Assembly: GCA_900543455.1 (NCBI GenBank)
Contig: UQRR01000061.1
Span: 1 to 13,030, forward strand
DNA from: an uncultured Dialister sp.
Lineage (GTDB): Bacteria > Bacillota > Negativicutes > Veillonellales > Dialisteraceae
Length of the DNA stretch: 13,030 bases
Direction of reading: 5' to 3'
This document shows, in pieces, positions 5,905-11,714 of this stretch; position 1 is the first letter of the stretch; every line of letters starts with the position of its first letter. A model generated the notes under the pieces. The model made no database searches and had not been told where the DNA came from. It was given only the letters and a program-made list of their open reading frames with translations. The position numbers and the translations under genes were made by a program.

Positions 5905-5973
5905 AGCGGTATTGCCTGAAAATGTTGGAATATCGATAGCATCGGACTATTCAACATAGCACGCTATACCGCT
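5905..5973. repeat. Long nested hairpin within MITE-like element
   Basis: AGCGGTAT (5905-5912) pairs with ATACCGCT (5966-5973). Inside, ATGTTGGAATA (5922-5932) pairs with TATTCAACAT (5948-5957) with one bulge, and CGAT (5934-5937) pairs with ATCG (5941-5944) around a three-base loop. It could be a structured RNA or the folded core of a mobile repeat. Confidence 0.55.
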
Positions 5974-6011
5974 GGCATGCCCCATCTCGCTGCGCTCGAA
6001 ATGGCGTCTCG

Positions 6012-6047
6012 CTGGATTTTAGCGTCGCTTCGCTCCTAAAAATCCAG
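6012..6047. repeat. Hairpin CTGGATTTTA / TAAAAATCCAG
   Basis: CTGGATTTTA (6012-6021) pairs with TAAAAATCCAG (6037-6047) with one bulged base; the loop contains GCGTCGCTTCGC. It is part of the 5828-6134 element. Confidence 0.6.
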
Positions 6048-6134
6048 TTCGCTTGCCCCTATTGCCTTCGCTGCTTCCCCCGAAGGGGAAGCAAGACGTT
6101 ACGTAGCTAACGATTTCCTTAACTTAATAGCATT

Positions 6135-6202
6135 GCCCGAAGGGGCGGATAGGGTACAGGCGGCATGAAAAAGGTACGGCGCATAAAATGAGGAAGCGCC
6201 GC
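6135..6202 (-). repeat. GGGGCGGATAGGG block plus GCGGCGC-type hairpin
   Basis: GCCCGAAGGGGCGGATAGGG (about 6135-6154) and GGCGGCATGAAA match the left half of the element at 4659-4814. The hairpin ACGGCGC...GCGCCGC (6176-6202) then follows, as in copies A to C. The stretch to 6242 is AT-rich with no gene. Confidence 0.6.
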
Positions 6203-6242
6203 GGAGCTTCCTGTATGATGGAAAAACTATTTCATATAATGG

Positions 6243-6268
6243 GGGGCGCTATATGAGTGGTGCGCCCC
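6243..6268 (-). other. GC hairpin downstream of regulator gene
   Basis: GGGGCGC (6243-6249) and GCGCCCC (6262-6268) form a 7-pair stem with a 12-base loop, downstream of the heptamers that follow the regulator gene. There is no T-run on the minus strand, so it is a weak terminator at best. Confidence 0.4.
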
Positions 6269-6330
6269 TAATCCCTAGCCACCAGTCACTAGTCCCTAGT
6301 CACTAGCTGCCCCTAATCCCTAGCCACTAG
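6269..6330 (-). repeat. Heptamer array directly after regulator stop codon
   Basis: From the base after the TAA stop the minus strand reads CTA, GTGGCTA, GGGATTA, a 10-base interruption (6304-6313), then GTGACTA, GGGACTA, GTGACTG, GTGGCTA and GGGATTA. Orientation matches all other arrays. Confidence 0.85.
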
Positions 6331-7665
6331 TTACTTCTTCCTCTTTTTCGTCTCGAAGAGGAGCTCGATGACGCGGCTGGGGCGCCCGCTTTTGCCCGTG
6401 AAGGAGCGGCTGACGTCCTGGGCGAGGTGGTGGTCGATGAGCTTGGCGAGGATGCGGTTCACCGTGCGCGGGGTGACGCCCAGAAAGTCGGCCAACTCGG
6501 ATGAGGTGAAGCGCTGCTTCCCAAGGTTCCGGCAGGCATGGTAAAGGAGCGTGATGATACGCAGGCTCACGCCGGATTTCCGGGACAGGTACAGGAACTG
6601 CTCATCGATGGGGCGATCGCCCGCGATTTGTGCATCGAGGCTGCTTTTGGACATGGGGACGGGGGTCGTGAGATTCTGACTGATGAGATAGGCCTGATTG
6701 CCGCCTGCACGGCTCGCATGGCGCATGGCGATCTCCGCTTTGTAGCGGGCATCATCTGCCATGGCACTGTAGCCGATGCCGACCGAAATGGTGAATGCGG
6801 TGGAGGAGGAGATGGTCTCTAGAAGCGGGAAGTGCTGGTACTCATTGGTTGCCGCTTCGAGTAGGCGACTGGAGAGGAAAAGCACATAGTCGTAGGGCGG
6901 CCGCTCGATGCAGGCAGCGTGAAGGGCATGGGCGAAGCACTGGATCTCGTGGGTGATGCGTGCCTGTTCCATGGAGAGCTGGAATTCATTCTGCGCGGAG
7001 ATGGTCTCCTGCGGCAGGTCGATGTGGATCGCCATGGCGGCCATCTGGCTGTCTTCCCTGTTGTTCAGCTCATGCGTAAGGATGCTGCGCTGCAGACCAT
7101 TCCGAATGTCATCGTAGGAGGGTTGAAGAATGTAGACAGGGACTCCCCGCTCTTTCAGTATATCGCGGACCTTGTAGAAGATGGTGATGCAGAAGGCGGC
7201 CTTCTTCTCGCGGTAGAGCTTTTCCATTTTATTGGCATCCTTGACGAGAAGCCCTTCATTGTAGGGGAAAAAGGGGATGACCTCGACATGCGTATCCTCT
7301 GCCGCATAGCCGATCTCATGAAAGGCGAGCTGGAAATAGTCCACATGATCCATGTCGGTCGCGACTTTCATCGGATAGCCGGCGACCTCTGCGCGGAAGA
7401 GAAGGCGAAGCAGCGCAGAGGTGGAGCGGGGGATAGTGACCCATTCCGTATTGTGAGGGATGGCTTTTTCCGCATAGTGGCGGGCCGTATTTCCAAGGAA
7501 GAGGAAAGTATCTACCTGACTCTGCCTCCCTGTGATGAGCTCCGGGATATCGACGATGGAATGATAGGGGAAGGGGACAGGGGCAATGTCAGAGAATTCC
7601 TTCGAAATGAAGGAAAGAATGTCAGGCATGATTTCGGAGGGGACGACGATGCCAATGCGCAGCAT
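6331..7665 (-). CDS. Transcriptional regulator: sensor, GGDEF-like, winged helix
   Basis: This 444-residue soluble protein has three parts. The N-terminus (about 1-200) is alpha/beta, starts MLRIGIVVPSE and contains a second Rossmann-like segment (FCITIFYKVRDILKERGVPV, about 158-177); it resembles two-lobed ligand-sensing domains such as PrpR-N, tentatively. The middle (about 225-330) ends in FTISVGIGYSA...AEIAMRHASRAGGN, the pattern of a GGDEF/nucleotidyl-cyclase fold, but no GGDEF catalytic loop is visible. The C-terminus (about 370-440) is a winged helix-turn-helix (FTSSELADFLGVTPRTVNRILAKL, 386-409) with a basic tail ending KKRKK. I chose the ATG at 7665, with AAAGGAG 6 bases upstream, over a frame extending to 7734. 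The gene is divergent from the transporter operon, so it probably controls that operon and itself. I know no named protein with this exact architecture. Regulator call firm; sensory domain calls are inference. Confidence 0.75.
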   Translation of the reverse strand: MLRIGIVVPSEIMPDILSFISKEFSDIAPVPFPYHSIVDIPELITGRQSQVDTFLFLGNTARHYAEKAIPHNTEWVTIPRSTSALLRLLFRAEVAGYPMKVATDMDHVDYFQLAFHEIGYAAEDTHVEVIPFFPYNEGLLVKDANKMEKLYREKKAAFCITIFYKVRDILKERGVPVYILQPSYDDIRNGLQRSILTHELNNREDSQMAAMAIHIDLPQETISAQNEFQLSMEQARITHEIQCFAHALHAACIERPPYDYVLFLSSRLLEAATNEYQHFPLLETISSSTAFTISVGIGYSAMADDARYKAEIAMRHASRAGGNQAYLISQNLTTPVPMSKSSLDAQIAGDRPIDEQFLYLSRKSGVSLRIITLLYHACRNLGKQRFTSSELADFLGVTPRTVNRILAKLIDHHLAQDVSRSFTGKSGRPSRVIELLFETKKRKK

Positions 7666-7689
7666 GGGGGACTCCTTTCTGTGTAATGG

Positions 7690-7726
7690 GACATGGAATG
7701 TCTGCTTTATTAAAATTCGCTGAATT
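7690..7726. promoter_or_regulatory. Two candidate operator palindromes
   Basis: GACATGGAATGTC (7690-7702) and AATTCGCTGAATT (7714-7726) are both perfect 5-base arms around a 3-base centre. They start 24 bases apart in the leader of the regulator gene. They could be dimer binding sites for the regulator, but the two arm sequences differ, which weakens the case for a single protein. Confidence 0.4.
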
Positions 7727-7768
7727 ACGGTCATAATAAAGGTCTATTAAGGACACTTGTATTTCCTT

Positions 7769-7797
7769 ATGATAAGCGTAAGCCAAGTAAAAGTAAA
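7769..7797 (-). promoter_or_regulatory. Candidate promoter of regulator gene
   Basis: On the minus strand TTTACT (7797-7792) and TATCAT (7774-7769) are separated by 17 bases. The perfect palindrome CTTATGATAAG (7766-7776) covers the -10, a natural place for autorepression. The leader before the ATG at 7665 would be about 95 bases. Confidence 0.5.
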
Positions 7798-7837
7798 TAG
7801 CGGATCTGTGAGAGTTCCGCGGGGCGAGGGAGTCTCT

Positions 7838-7921
7838 ATGAATGAACGGATAATGCCGTCTTTTCATGGAGCTTTTTTATTACCCAAGAGGGTAGGGGGA
7901 GGTTTTCTATGGGCTTTCTGA
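7838..7921 (+). CDS. Possible 27-residue leader peptide
   Basis: A short frame starts with ATG at 7838, preceded by GAGGGAG at 5-base spacing, and ends with TGA at 7919-7921, inside the first codons of the MFS gene in a different frame. The peptide begins MNERIMPSFHGAF. Because its stop overlaps the MFS start, it could couple translation of the transporter to the leader. It has no recognisable family and may be chance. Confidence 0.35.
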   Translation: MNERIMPSFHGAFLLPKRVGGGFLWAF

Positions 7922-9135
7922 AAAAGCTGCAAAGCGAAAACAGGTATGTGGTATTTTTCTTTCTGTATATAGGATTCTGTATATCCTATATCGATCGCAG
8001 TGCGATCGGGCTTGCACTGCCATCTGTTTCTAAGGATTTCAATCTGGCACCGACGGAAATGGGTGTCGTCATTTCTGCTTTCTTTATCGGTTACTCGATC
8101 ATGCAGATCCCGGGGGGCTGGCTGTCAGACCACTTCGGATCGAAGACGGTCATCCTTGTCGCACTGACGCTGTGGTCCATCTTCACCTTCACGACAGGGC
8201 ATGCATCGACTCTGGCGGGACTGCTTTTCCTCCGGTTCGTCTTCGGCCTCTGCGAAGGACCGTATGCCGGCTCCTGCTACCGCGCGATCGCCGAATACTT
8301 CCCGCGTGAGCTGCGTCCTGCATTTACCACAGGGATCCTTTCTTCGAACTATATCGGCTCTGCACTGGCACCGGTCGTCATCGTGCCGCTGATCCTTTGG
8401 TTCGGATGGAGAGGCATGTTCCAGATCCTTGGTGTCGTAGGTCTTGTCTATGTATTCTTCTATGCGCTCTTTGTCAAGCAGACCAAGCCGCAGGAAGAAA
8501 CCAAAGAGGATAAGAGCAAGAAGAATAAATACTTCATGCACCTCCTGAAGTTCTCCCTGATCTGGAAACTCATCCTTTGTGCATTCTGTATTTCCTGCAT
8601 CAATAACGGCCTCGATGCCTGGATGCCGACCTACCTCATCGCAGAACGCGGCATCAACCTCAAAGCAGTCGGCTATCTCACACCGATCCCCTTCATTGCT
8701 TCCTTCCTGTCCACCGCCGTCTGCGGCTGGGTCATGAACAAGTACTTTGATAAGAAGGAAAACTGGATGATCGTCATCTGTGCTGCTTTGACGGCGATCT
8801 TCCTGTACTTCATGTACAATGCAGAAACGATCATGTGGGTTGTCATCTTCCAGTGCGGTGTGTACTTCTTCAAAGCCTGCATTCTGGGGACGGCTGTCGC
8901 CATCGTCCTCAAGATCGTCACCGGCTCCATTGCCGGCAGTGCTTCGACACTGATCAACATGGGCGGTCAGGTAGCCGGCTTCATCTCGCCGATCATCATG
9001 GGCTACTTGGTCTATGCCTTCAATGGCTCCTTCAATGCTGTATTCTATTATCTGATGGGTGTCGCTGCACTCTGTGCCATCAGCGCGCTTCTTATCCCGA
9101 CCCGTAAGGAAGATATGCTGGATCTGGAAAAGTGA
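7909..9135 (+). CDS. MFS transporter, anion:cation symporter type
   Basis: This 408-residue protein has 12 predicted membrane spans, normal for the major facilitator superfamily. The first loop region carries YIDRSAIGLALPSVSKDF (about 28-45) and the loop 2-3 motif GGWLSDHFGSK (about 69-79), the pattern of the anion:cation symporter family. Relatives take up organic anions such as hexuronates, galactonate, phthalates or dipeptide-like acids with protons or sodium. A lysine-rich cytoplasmic loop (about 190-205) separates the two six-helix halves. GGGGAGG lies 6 bases before the ATG. It heads the plus-strand cluster, with the racemase-like gene 87 bases downstream, so it probably imports the cluster's substrate. 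Two heptamer-like units (9138-9151) follow the stop. Family call firm, substrate unknown. Confidence 0.88.
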   Translation: MGFLKKLQSENRYVVFFFLYIGFCISYIDRSAIGLALPSVSKDFNLAPTEMGVVISAFFIGYSIMQIPGGWLSDHFGSKTVILVALTLWSIFTFTTGHASTLAGLLFLRFVFGLCEGPYAGSCYRAIAEYFPRELRPAFTTGILSSNYIGSALAPVVIVPLILWFGWRGMFQILGVVGLVYVFFYALFVKQTKPQEETKEDKSKKNKYFMHLLKFSLIWKLILCAFCISCINNGLDAWMPTYLIAERGINLKAVGYLTPIPFIASFLSTAVCGWVMNKYFDKKENWMIVICAALTAIFLYFMYNAETIMWVVIFQCGVYFFKACILGTAVAIVLKIVTGSIAGSASTLINMGGQVAGFISPIIMGYLVYAFNGSFNAVFYYLMGVAALCAISALLIPTRKEDMLDLEK

Positions 9136-9137
9136 TA

Positions 9138-9151
9138 GTGACTGGGGCTAA
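9138..9151 (+). repeat. Two-unit heptamer remnant after MFS stop
   Basis: GTGACTG and GGGCTAA lie two bases after the TGA stop, in the same sense orientation as the long arrays. This is the shortest example and shows the repeat family also enters an operon. Confidence 0.55.
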
Positions 9152-9222
9152 GGTCATCTTTTCGGGGGATGAAACAGCAAACCTGTTATTTCTTTACAAG
9201 TGAAGATACAAAGGAGAATATG

Positions 9223-10338
9223 ATGAAAATTACAAAAGCTGTCGTAAGACGCATGAGCCTGGACTTCAAGGTGGGCTTCCGTACCAGCTTCGGCCTTTCT
9301 ACGACGAAAGATTTCTCCATCGTAGAGCTGCATGACAGTGATGGAAATGTGGGCTATGGTGCCTGCTCCGCCTTCATGCGTCCCTGGTACAACGAAGAAA
9401 CCACCATGGGTGCGCTCTTCGTGATCAAAGAATACCTGATCCCATCCCTCTTCGAGGCGGGAGACTTCAAGGATCCGGAATGGTTCTTCGATCACACCAG
9501 CTGGATCCGCAGAAACCGTATGGCTCGTGCGTCCGTCGACTGCGCGCTGTGGGAACTTTACTCCAAAGAGCTTGGCATTCCGGAATACAAAGCACTGGGC
9601 GGTGTCAGAGATGAGATCGAAGCGGGCGTATCGCTTGGCATCGAAGATACGCCTGACAAGCTGCTTCACACCATCGAGAAATACATGGCACAGGGCTATC
9701 GCCGTGTGAAGTGCAAGATCAAACCGGGCTATGATATCAATTATCTCCGCGCCGTCCGCAAGGAATATGGCGACATCATGCTGATGGTCGATGCGAACTC
9801 GGCCTATACCTTGGATGACATCGATCTCTTCAAGGAAATGGATGAGCTGGGGCTTCTTATGATCGAGCAGCCGCTTGCATCGGATGATATCGTCGATCAC
9901 CGCCATCTGCAGCAGGCGATCCAGACACCGGTCTGCCTCGATGAAAGTATCGACAGCGTCGATGATGCCAGACGCGCTATCGAGCTTGGCAGCTGCAAGA
10001 TCATCAATATCAAAGTCGCACGCGTCGGTGGCTTGACCGAAGCGCGCCGCATTCAGAAATTTGCCGGCGAACGCGGTGTATTCTCCTGGTGCGGCGGTAT
10101 GGTGGATGATGGTGTCGCAAGAGGTCACAACATGGCGGTCGCGACTCTTCCGTACTACAAATATCCGAATGATATCCCGGGAAGCGATCGCTACTATGCC
10201 GATGACATCGTGACACCATCCACTTATATTGATTCTCACGCAAAGATCCAGCTGCCGGATCTTCCGGGGACTGGTTTTGAACTGAATCAGGACGTCGTCG
10301 AACGACATACCCTTGAAAAGTGGGAATTGGGGAAATAA
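9223..10338 (+). CDS. N-succinylamino acid racemase/OSBS-like enolase enzyme
   Basis: This 371-residue enolase-superfamily enzyme has a capping domain (about 1-120) and a barrel domain. The catalytic set is complete: KxK at 163-165 (VKCKIKPGYD), metal ligands Asp190 (LMVDANSAY), Glu215 (IEQPL) and Asp240 (CLDES), and the second base Lys264 (IINIK). Spacing matches N-succinylamino acid racemase / o-succinylbenzoate synthase closely. Enzymes of this group abstract the alpha-proton next to a carboxylate to racemise N-acyl amino acids or form succinylbenzoate. Neighbouring M20 hydrolases and a transporter, and no menaquinone genes, favour the racemase reading. Two family motifs differ: KPGRVGG is KVARVGG, and GGMLETG is GGMVDDG. 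I use the ATG at 9223, six bases after AAGGAG; the ATG at 9220 is an alternative. Family firm, substrate inferred. Confidence 0.88.
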   Translation: MKITKAVVRRMSLDFKVGFRTSFGLSTTKDFSIVELHDSDGNVGYGACSAFMRPWYNEETTMGALFVIKEYLIPSLFEAGDFKDPEWFFDHTSWIRRNRMARASVDCALWELYSKELGIPEYKALGGVRDEIEAGVSLGIEDTPDKLLHTIEKYMAQGYRRVKCKIKPGYDINYLRAVRKEYGDIMLMVDANSAYTLDDIDLFKEMDELGLLMIEQPLASDDIVDHRHLQQAIQTPVCLDESIDSVDDARRAIELGSCKIINIKVARVGGLTEARRIQKFAGERGVFSWCGGMVDDGVARGHNMAVATLPYYKYPNDIPGSDRYYADDIVTPSTYIDSHAKIQLPDLPGTGFELNQDVVERHTLEKWELGK

Positions 10339-10339
10339 A

Positions 10340-10402
10340 GTGACTGGTGACTGGTGACTAGTGACTGGTGACTAGGGATTAGTGACTAGGGATTAGTGGT
10401 TA
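10340..10402 (+). repeat. Nine-unit heptamer array inside the operon
   Basis: One base after the racemase-like gene's TAA stop lie nine heptamers: GTGACTG twice, GTGACTA, GTGACTG, GTGACTA, GGGATTA, GTGACTA, GGGATTA and GTGGTTA. The next gene starts 54 bases later. Confidence 0.88.
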
Positions 10403-10456
10403 GGAAACAGCGTTTTCCTGAATCTCAAACTTATACATACAAAGGAAGTCATACAC

Positions 10457-11611
10457 ATGGATACAAAAGAAAAAGCATTTGCATGGGTGGATGCCCACCG
10501 GGATGAGATGGTCGATCTGTGGAGAGAGATGGTCTCCATCGACTCCGGCATCGGTGTAAAAGAAGGGGGCATGGAGATCGGAAATCTCTGTGCATCGCGT
10601 CTGGAAAAGATGGGGTTTTCCATTCGTCGGTACTCATTTGAAAAATGTGGGGACACCATCATTGGTGAAAGGGGAGACCTCTCGAAGCCGTATGTCATTC
10701 TGATGGGACACATGGACACCGTTTTCTACAAAGGGGAAGTAGAGAAGCGTCCCTTCACGATCAAAGACGGCAAAGCCTATGGGCCGGGCGTCCTTGACAT
10801 GAAGGGCGGGGACACCATTGCGATCTCCTCGCTGGAAGCGCTGTATGATGCAGGCTATGATTTCCCGTGCAAAGTCATCCTCGTAGCCGATGAAGAACCG
10901 GCGCACTGCTTCTCGAACAATCCGGACGTGATCAAGAAGGAAGCCAAAGGCGCCAAGTGTGCCTTCAACTTCGAGACAGGCTTCATCGATCATGACATCA
11001 CGGTACAGAGAAGAGGCTGCTGGCGATTCATCATCGAAACCTTCGGCCGTGGCTGTCACGTAGGGAATGACCCGCAGAATGGCAGAAGTGCGATCCTGGA
11101 AATGTCGCACAAGATCATCGAGATCGAAGCGCTGTCGGATCTGTCTAAGGGCTACAATGTGAATGTCGGTACCATCACCGGCGGCACGGTCGCCAATGCG
11201 GCGCCGGCGTACTGCAAGGTGGAGTGCGACTTCCGCTATGTGAGCCACGATGACCTGCCGAAACTGAAGGAAATGGTTTACGCCATCGTAGAAAAGAATT
11301 TCGTGCCGGATGTGACGACGAAGATCACCGACACCTTCGGCTTCGATGAAATGGAACGCACCGAGGCGACCATGCAGCTTCTGGAAGTCGCCAAAGAGGC
11401 GGCGAAAGAAAGCGGCCTTCCGGTCCCGGGACCAAAGCTCTGCGGCGGCGGCTCCGATGCGGCGTATACCGTGCAGGCTGGTGTGCCGACACTCTGCTCC
11501 ATCGGCGTCGAAGGCGCACGTAACCATACTGTCGAAGAATGGGCGGATGTCGAGAGCCTTTTCACACGTACCAAGCTGATGATCGCGATCCTTTTGAAGG
11601 TGACAAAGTAA
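10457..11611 (+). CDS. M20 family metallopeptidase (CPG2/ArgE-like), first copy
   Basis: This 384-residue two-zinc hydrolase has a catalytic domain split by a dimerisation domain (about 185-290). Ligand and catalytic motifs are intact: HMD at 85-87, the bridging Asp114 in GVLDMKGG, the Glu pair 146-147 (ADEEP), Glu173 (NFETG) and His357 (RNHT). The dimer-domain His is in GCHVGND (His201). M20 enzymes cleave amide bonds of N-acyl amino acids or small peptides: carboxypeptidase G2, acetylornithine deacetylase, desuccinylases. AAAGGAAG lies 8 bases before the ATG. It sits 118 bases after the racemase-like gene, so an amino acid deacylase (for example L-desuccinylase) or dipeptidase role is the leading inference. 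It is a clear paralogue of the next gene, sharing PFTIKDGK and GPGVLDMKGG at the same positions. Family firm, substrate unknown. Confidence 0.9.
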   Translation: MDTKEKAFAWVDAHRDEMVDLWREMVSIDSGIGVKEGGMEIGNLCASRLEKMGFSIRRYSFEKCGDTIIGERGDLSKPYVILMGHMDTVFYKGEVEKRPFTIKDGKAYGPGVLDMKGGDTIAISSLEALYDAGYDFPCKVILVADEEPAHCFSNNPDVIKKEAKGAKCAFNFETGFIDHDITVQRRGCWRFIIETFGRGCHVGNDPQNGRSAILEMSHKIIEIEALSDLSKGYNVNVGTITGGTVANAAPAYCKVECDFRYVSHDDLPKLKEMVYAIVEKNFVPDVTTKITDTFGFDEMERTEATMQLLEVAKEAAKESGLPVPGPKLCGGGSDAAYTVQAGVPTLCSIGVEGARNHTVEEWADVESLFTRTKLMIAILLKVTK

Positions 11612-11629
11612 GATATAGGGAAATAAAAA

Positions 11630-11676
11630 CAAAAATTCTAAAGGCTTCTATAGGGGAGAGGTCTTTAGAATTTTTG
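11630..11676 (+). terminator. Long AT-rich hairpin between the two M20 genes
   Basis: CAAAAATTCTAAAG (11630-11643) and CTTTAGAATTTTTG (11663-11676) are perfectly complementary over 14 pairs. The inner part can extend the stem by several more pairs around a short loop. T and A runs lie within the stem, as in bidirectional terminators. Placed between stop and next start, it may give partial termination and lower expression of the second M20 gene, or protect the upstream message from decay. Confidence 0.65.
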
Positions 11677-11714
11677 CTATGAGTAAGAAAAATCATCATT
11701 TCGGAGGAAACAAG

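Larger units (their letters stand above)
5828..6134. repeat. MITE-like element with 16-base inverted ends
   Basis: AATGCTATTAAGTTAA (5828-5843) and TTAACTTAATAGCATT (6119-6134) are perfect 16-base inverted repeats bounding about 307 bases. Just inside each end is a CCCC/GGGG hairpin: GCTCCCCATCGGGGGAGC-like at about 5859-5878 and GCTTCCCCCGAAGGGGAAGC at about 6071-6090. The middle holds two large hairpins (5905-5973 and 6012-6047). No coding frame or transposase is present, so it would depend on an enzyme supplied elsewhere. A partial inverted copy is at 1-79. Target-site duplication could not be confirmed by eye. Confidence 0.65.
7666..7908. promoter_or_regulatory. Divergent control region, regulator / transporter operon
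   Basis: These 243 bases separate the divergent regulator and MFS genes and are AT-rich and free of the dispersed repeats. They contain two 5-3-5 palindromes, an 11-base palindrome overlapping a minus-strand -10, a GCGGA...TCCGC hairpin (7800-7820) and a leader reading frame. A convincing plus-strand promoter could not be singled out; TATGAT at 7769-7774 is a weak candidate. Confidence 0.6.

Noticed and set aside
9154..10308. 384-codon open frame on the minus strand opposite the racemase-like gene
   Set aside because: It is a shadow of the well-supported plus-strand enzyme, lacks a ribosome binding site and shows no family motif. Similar long antisense frames lie opposite both M20 genes.
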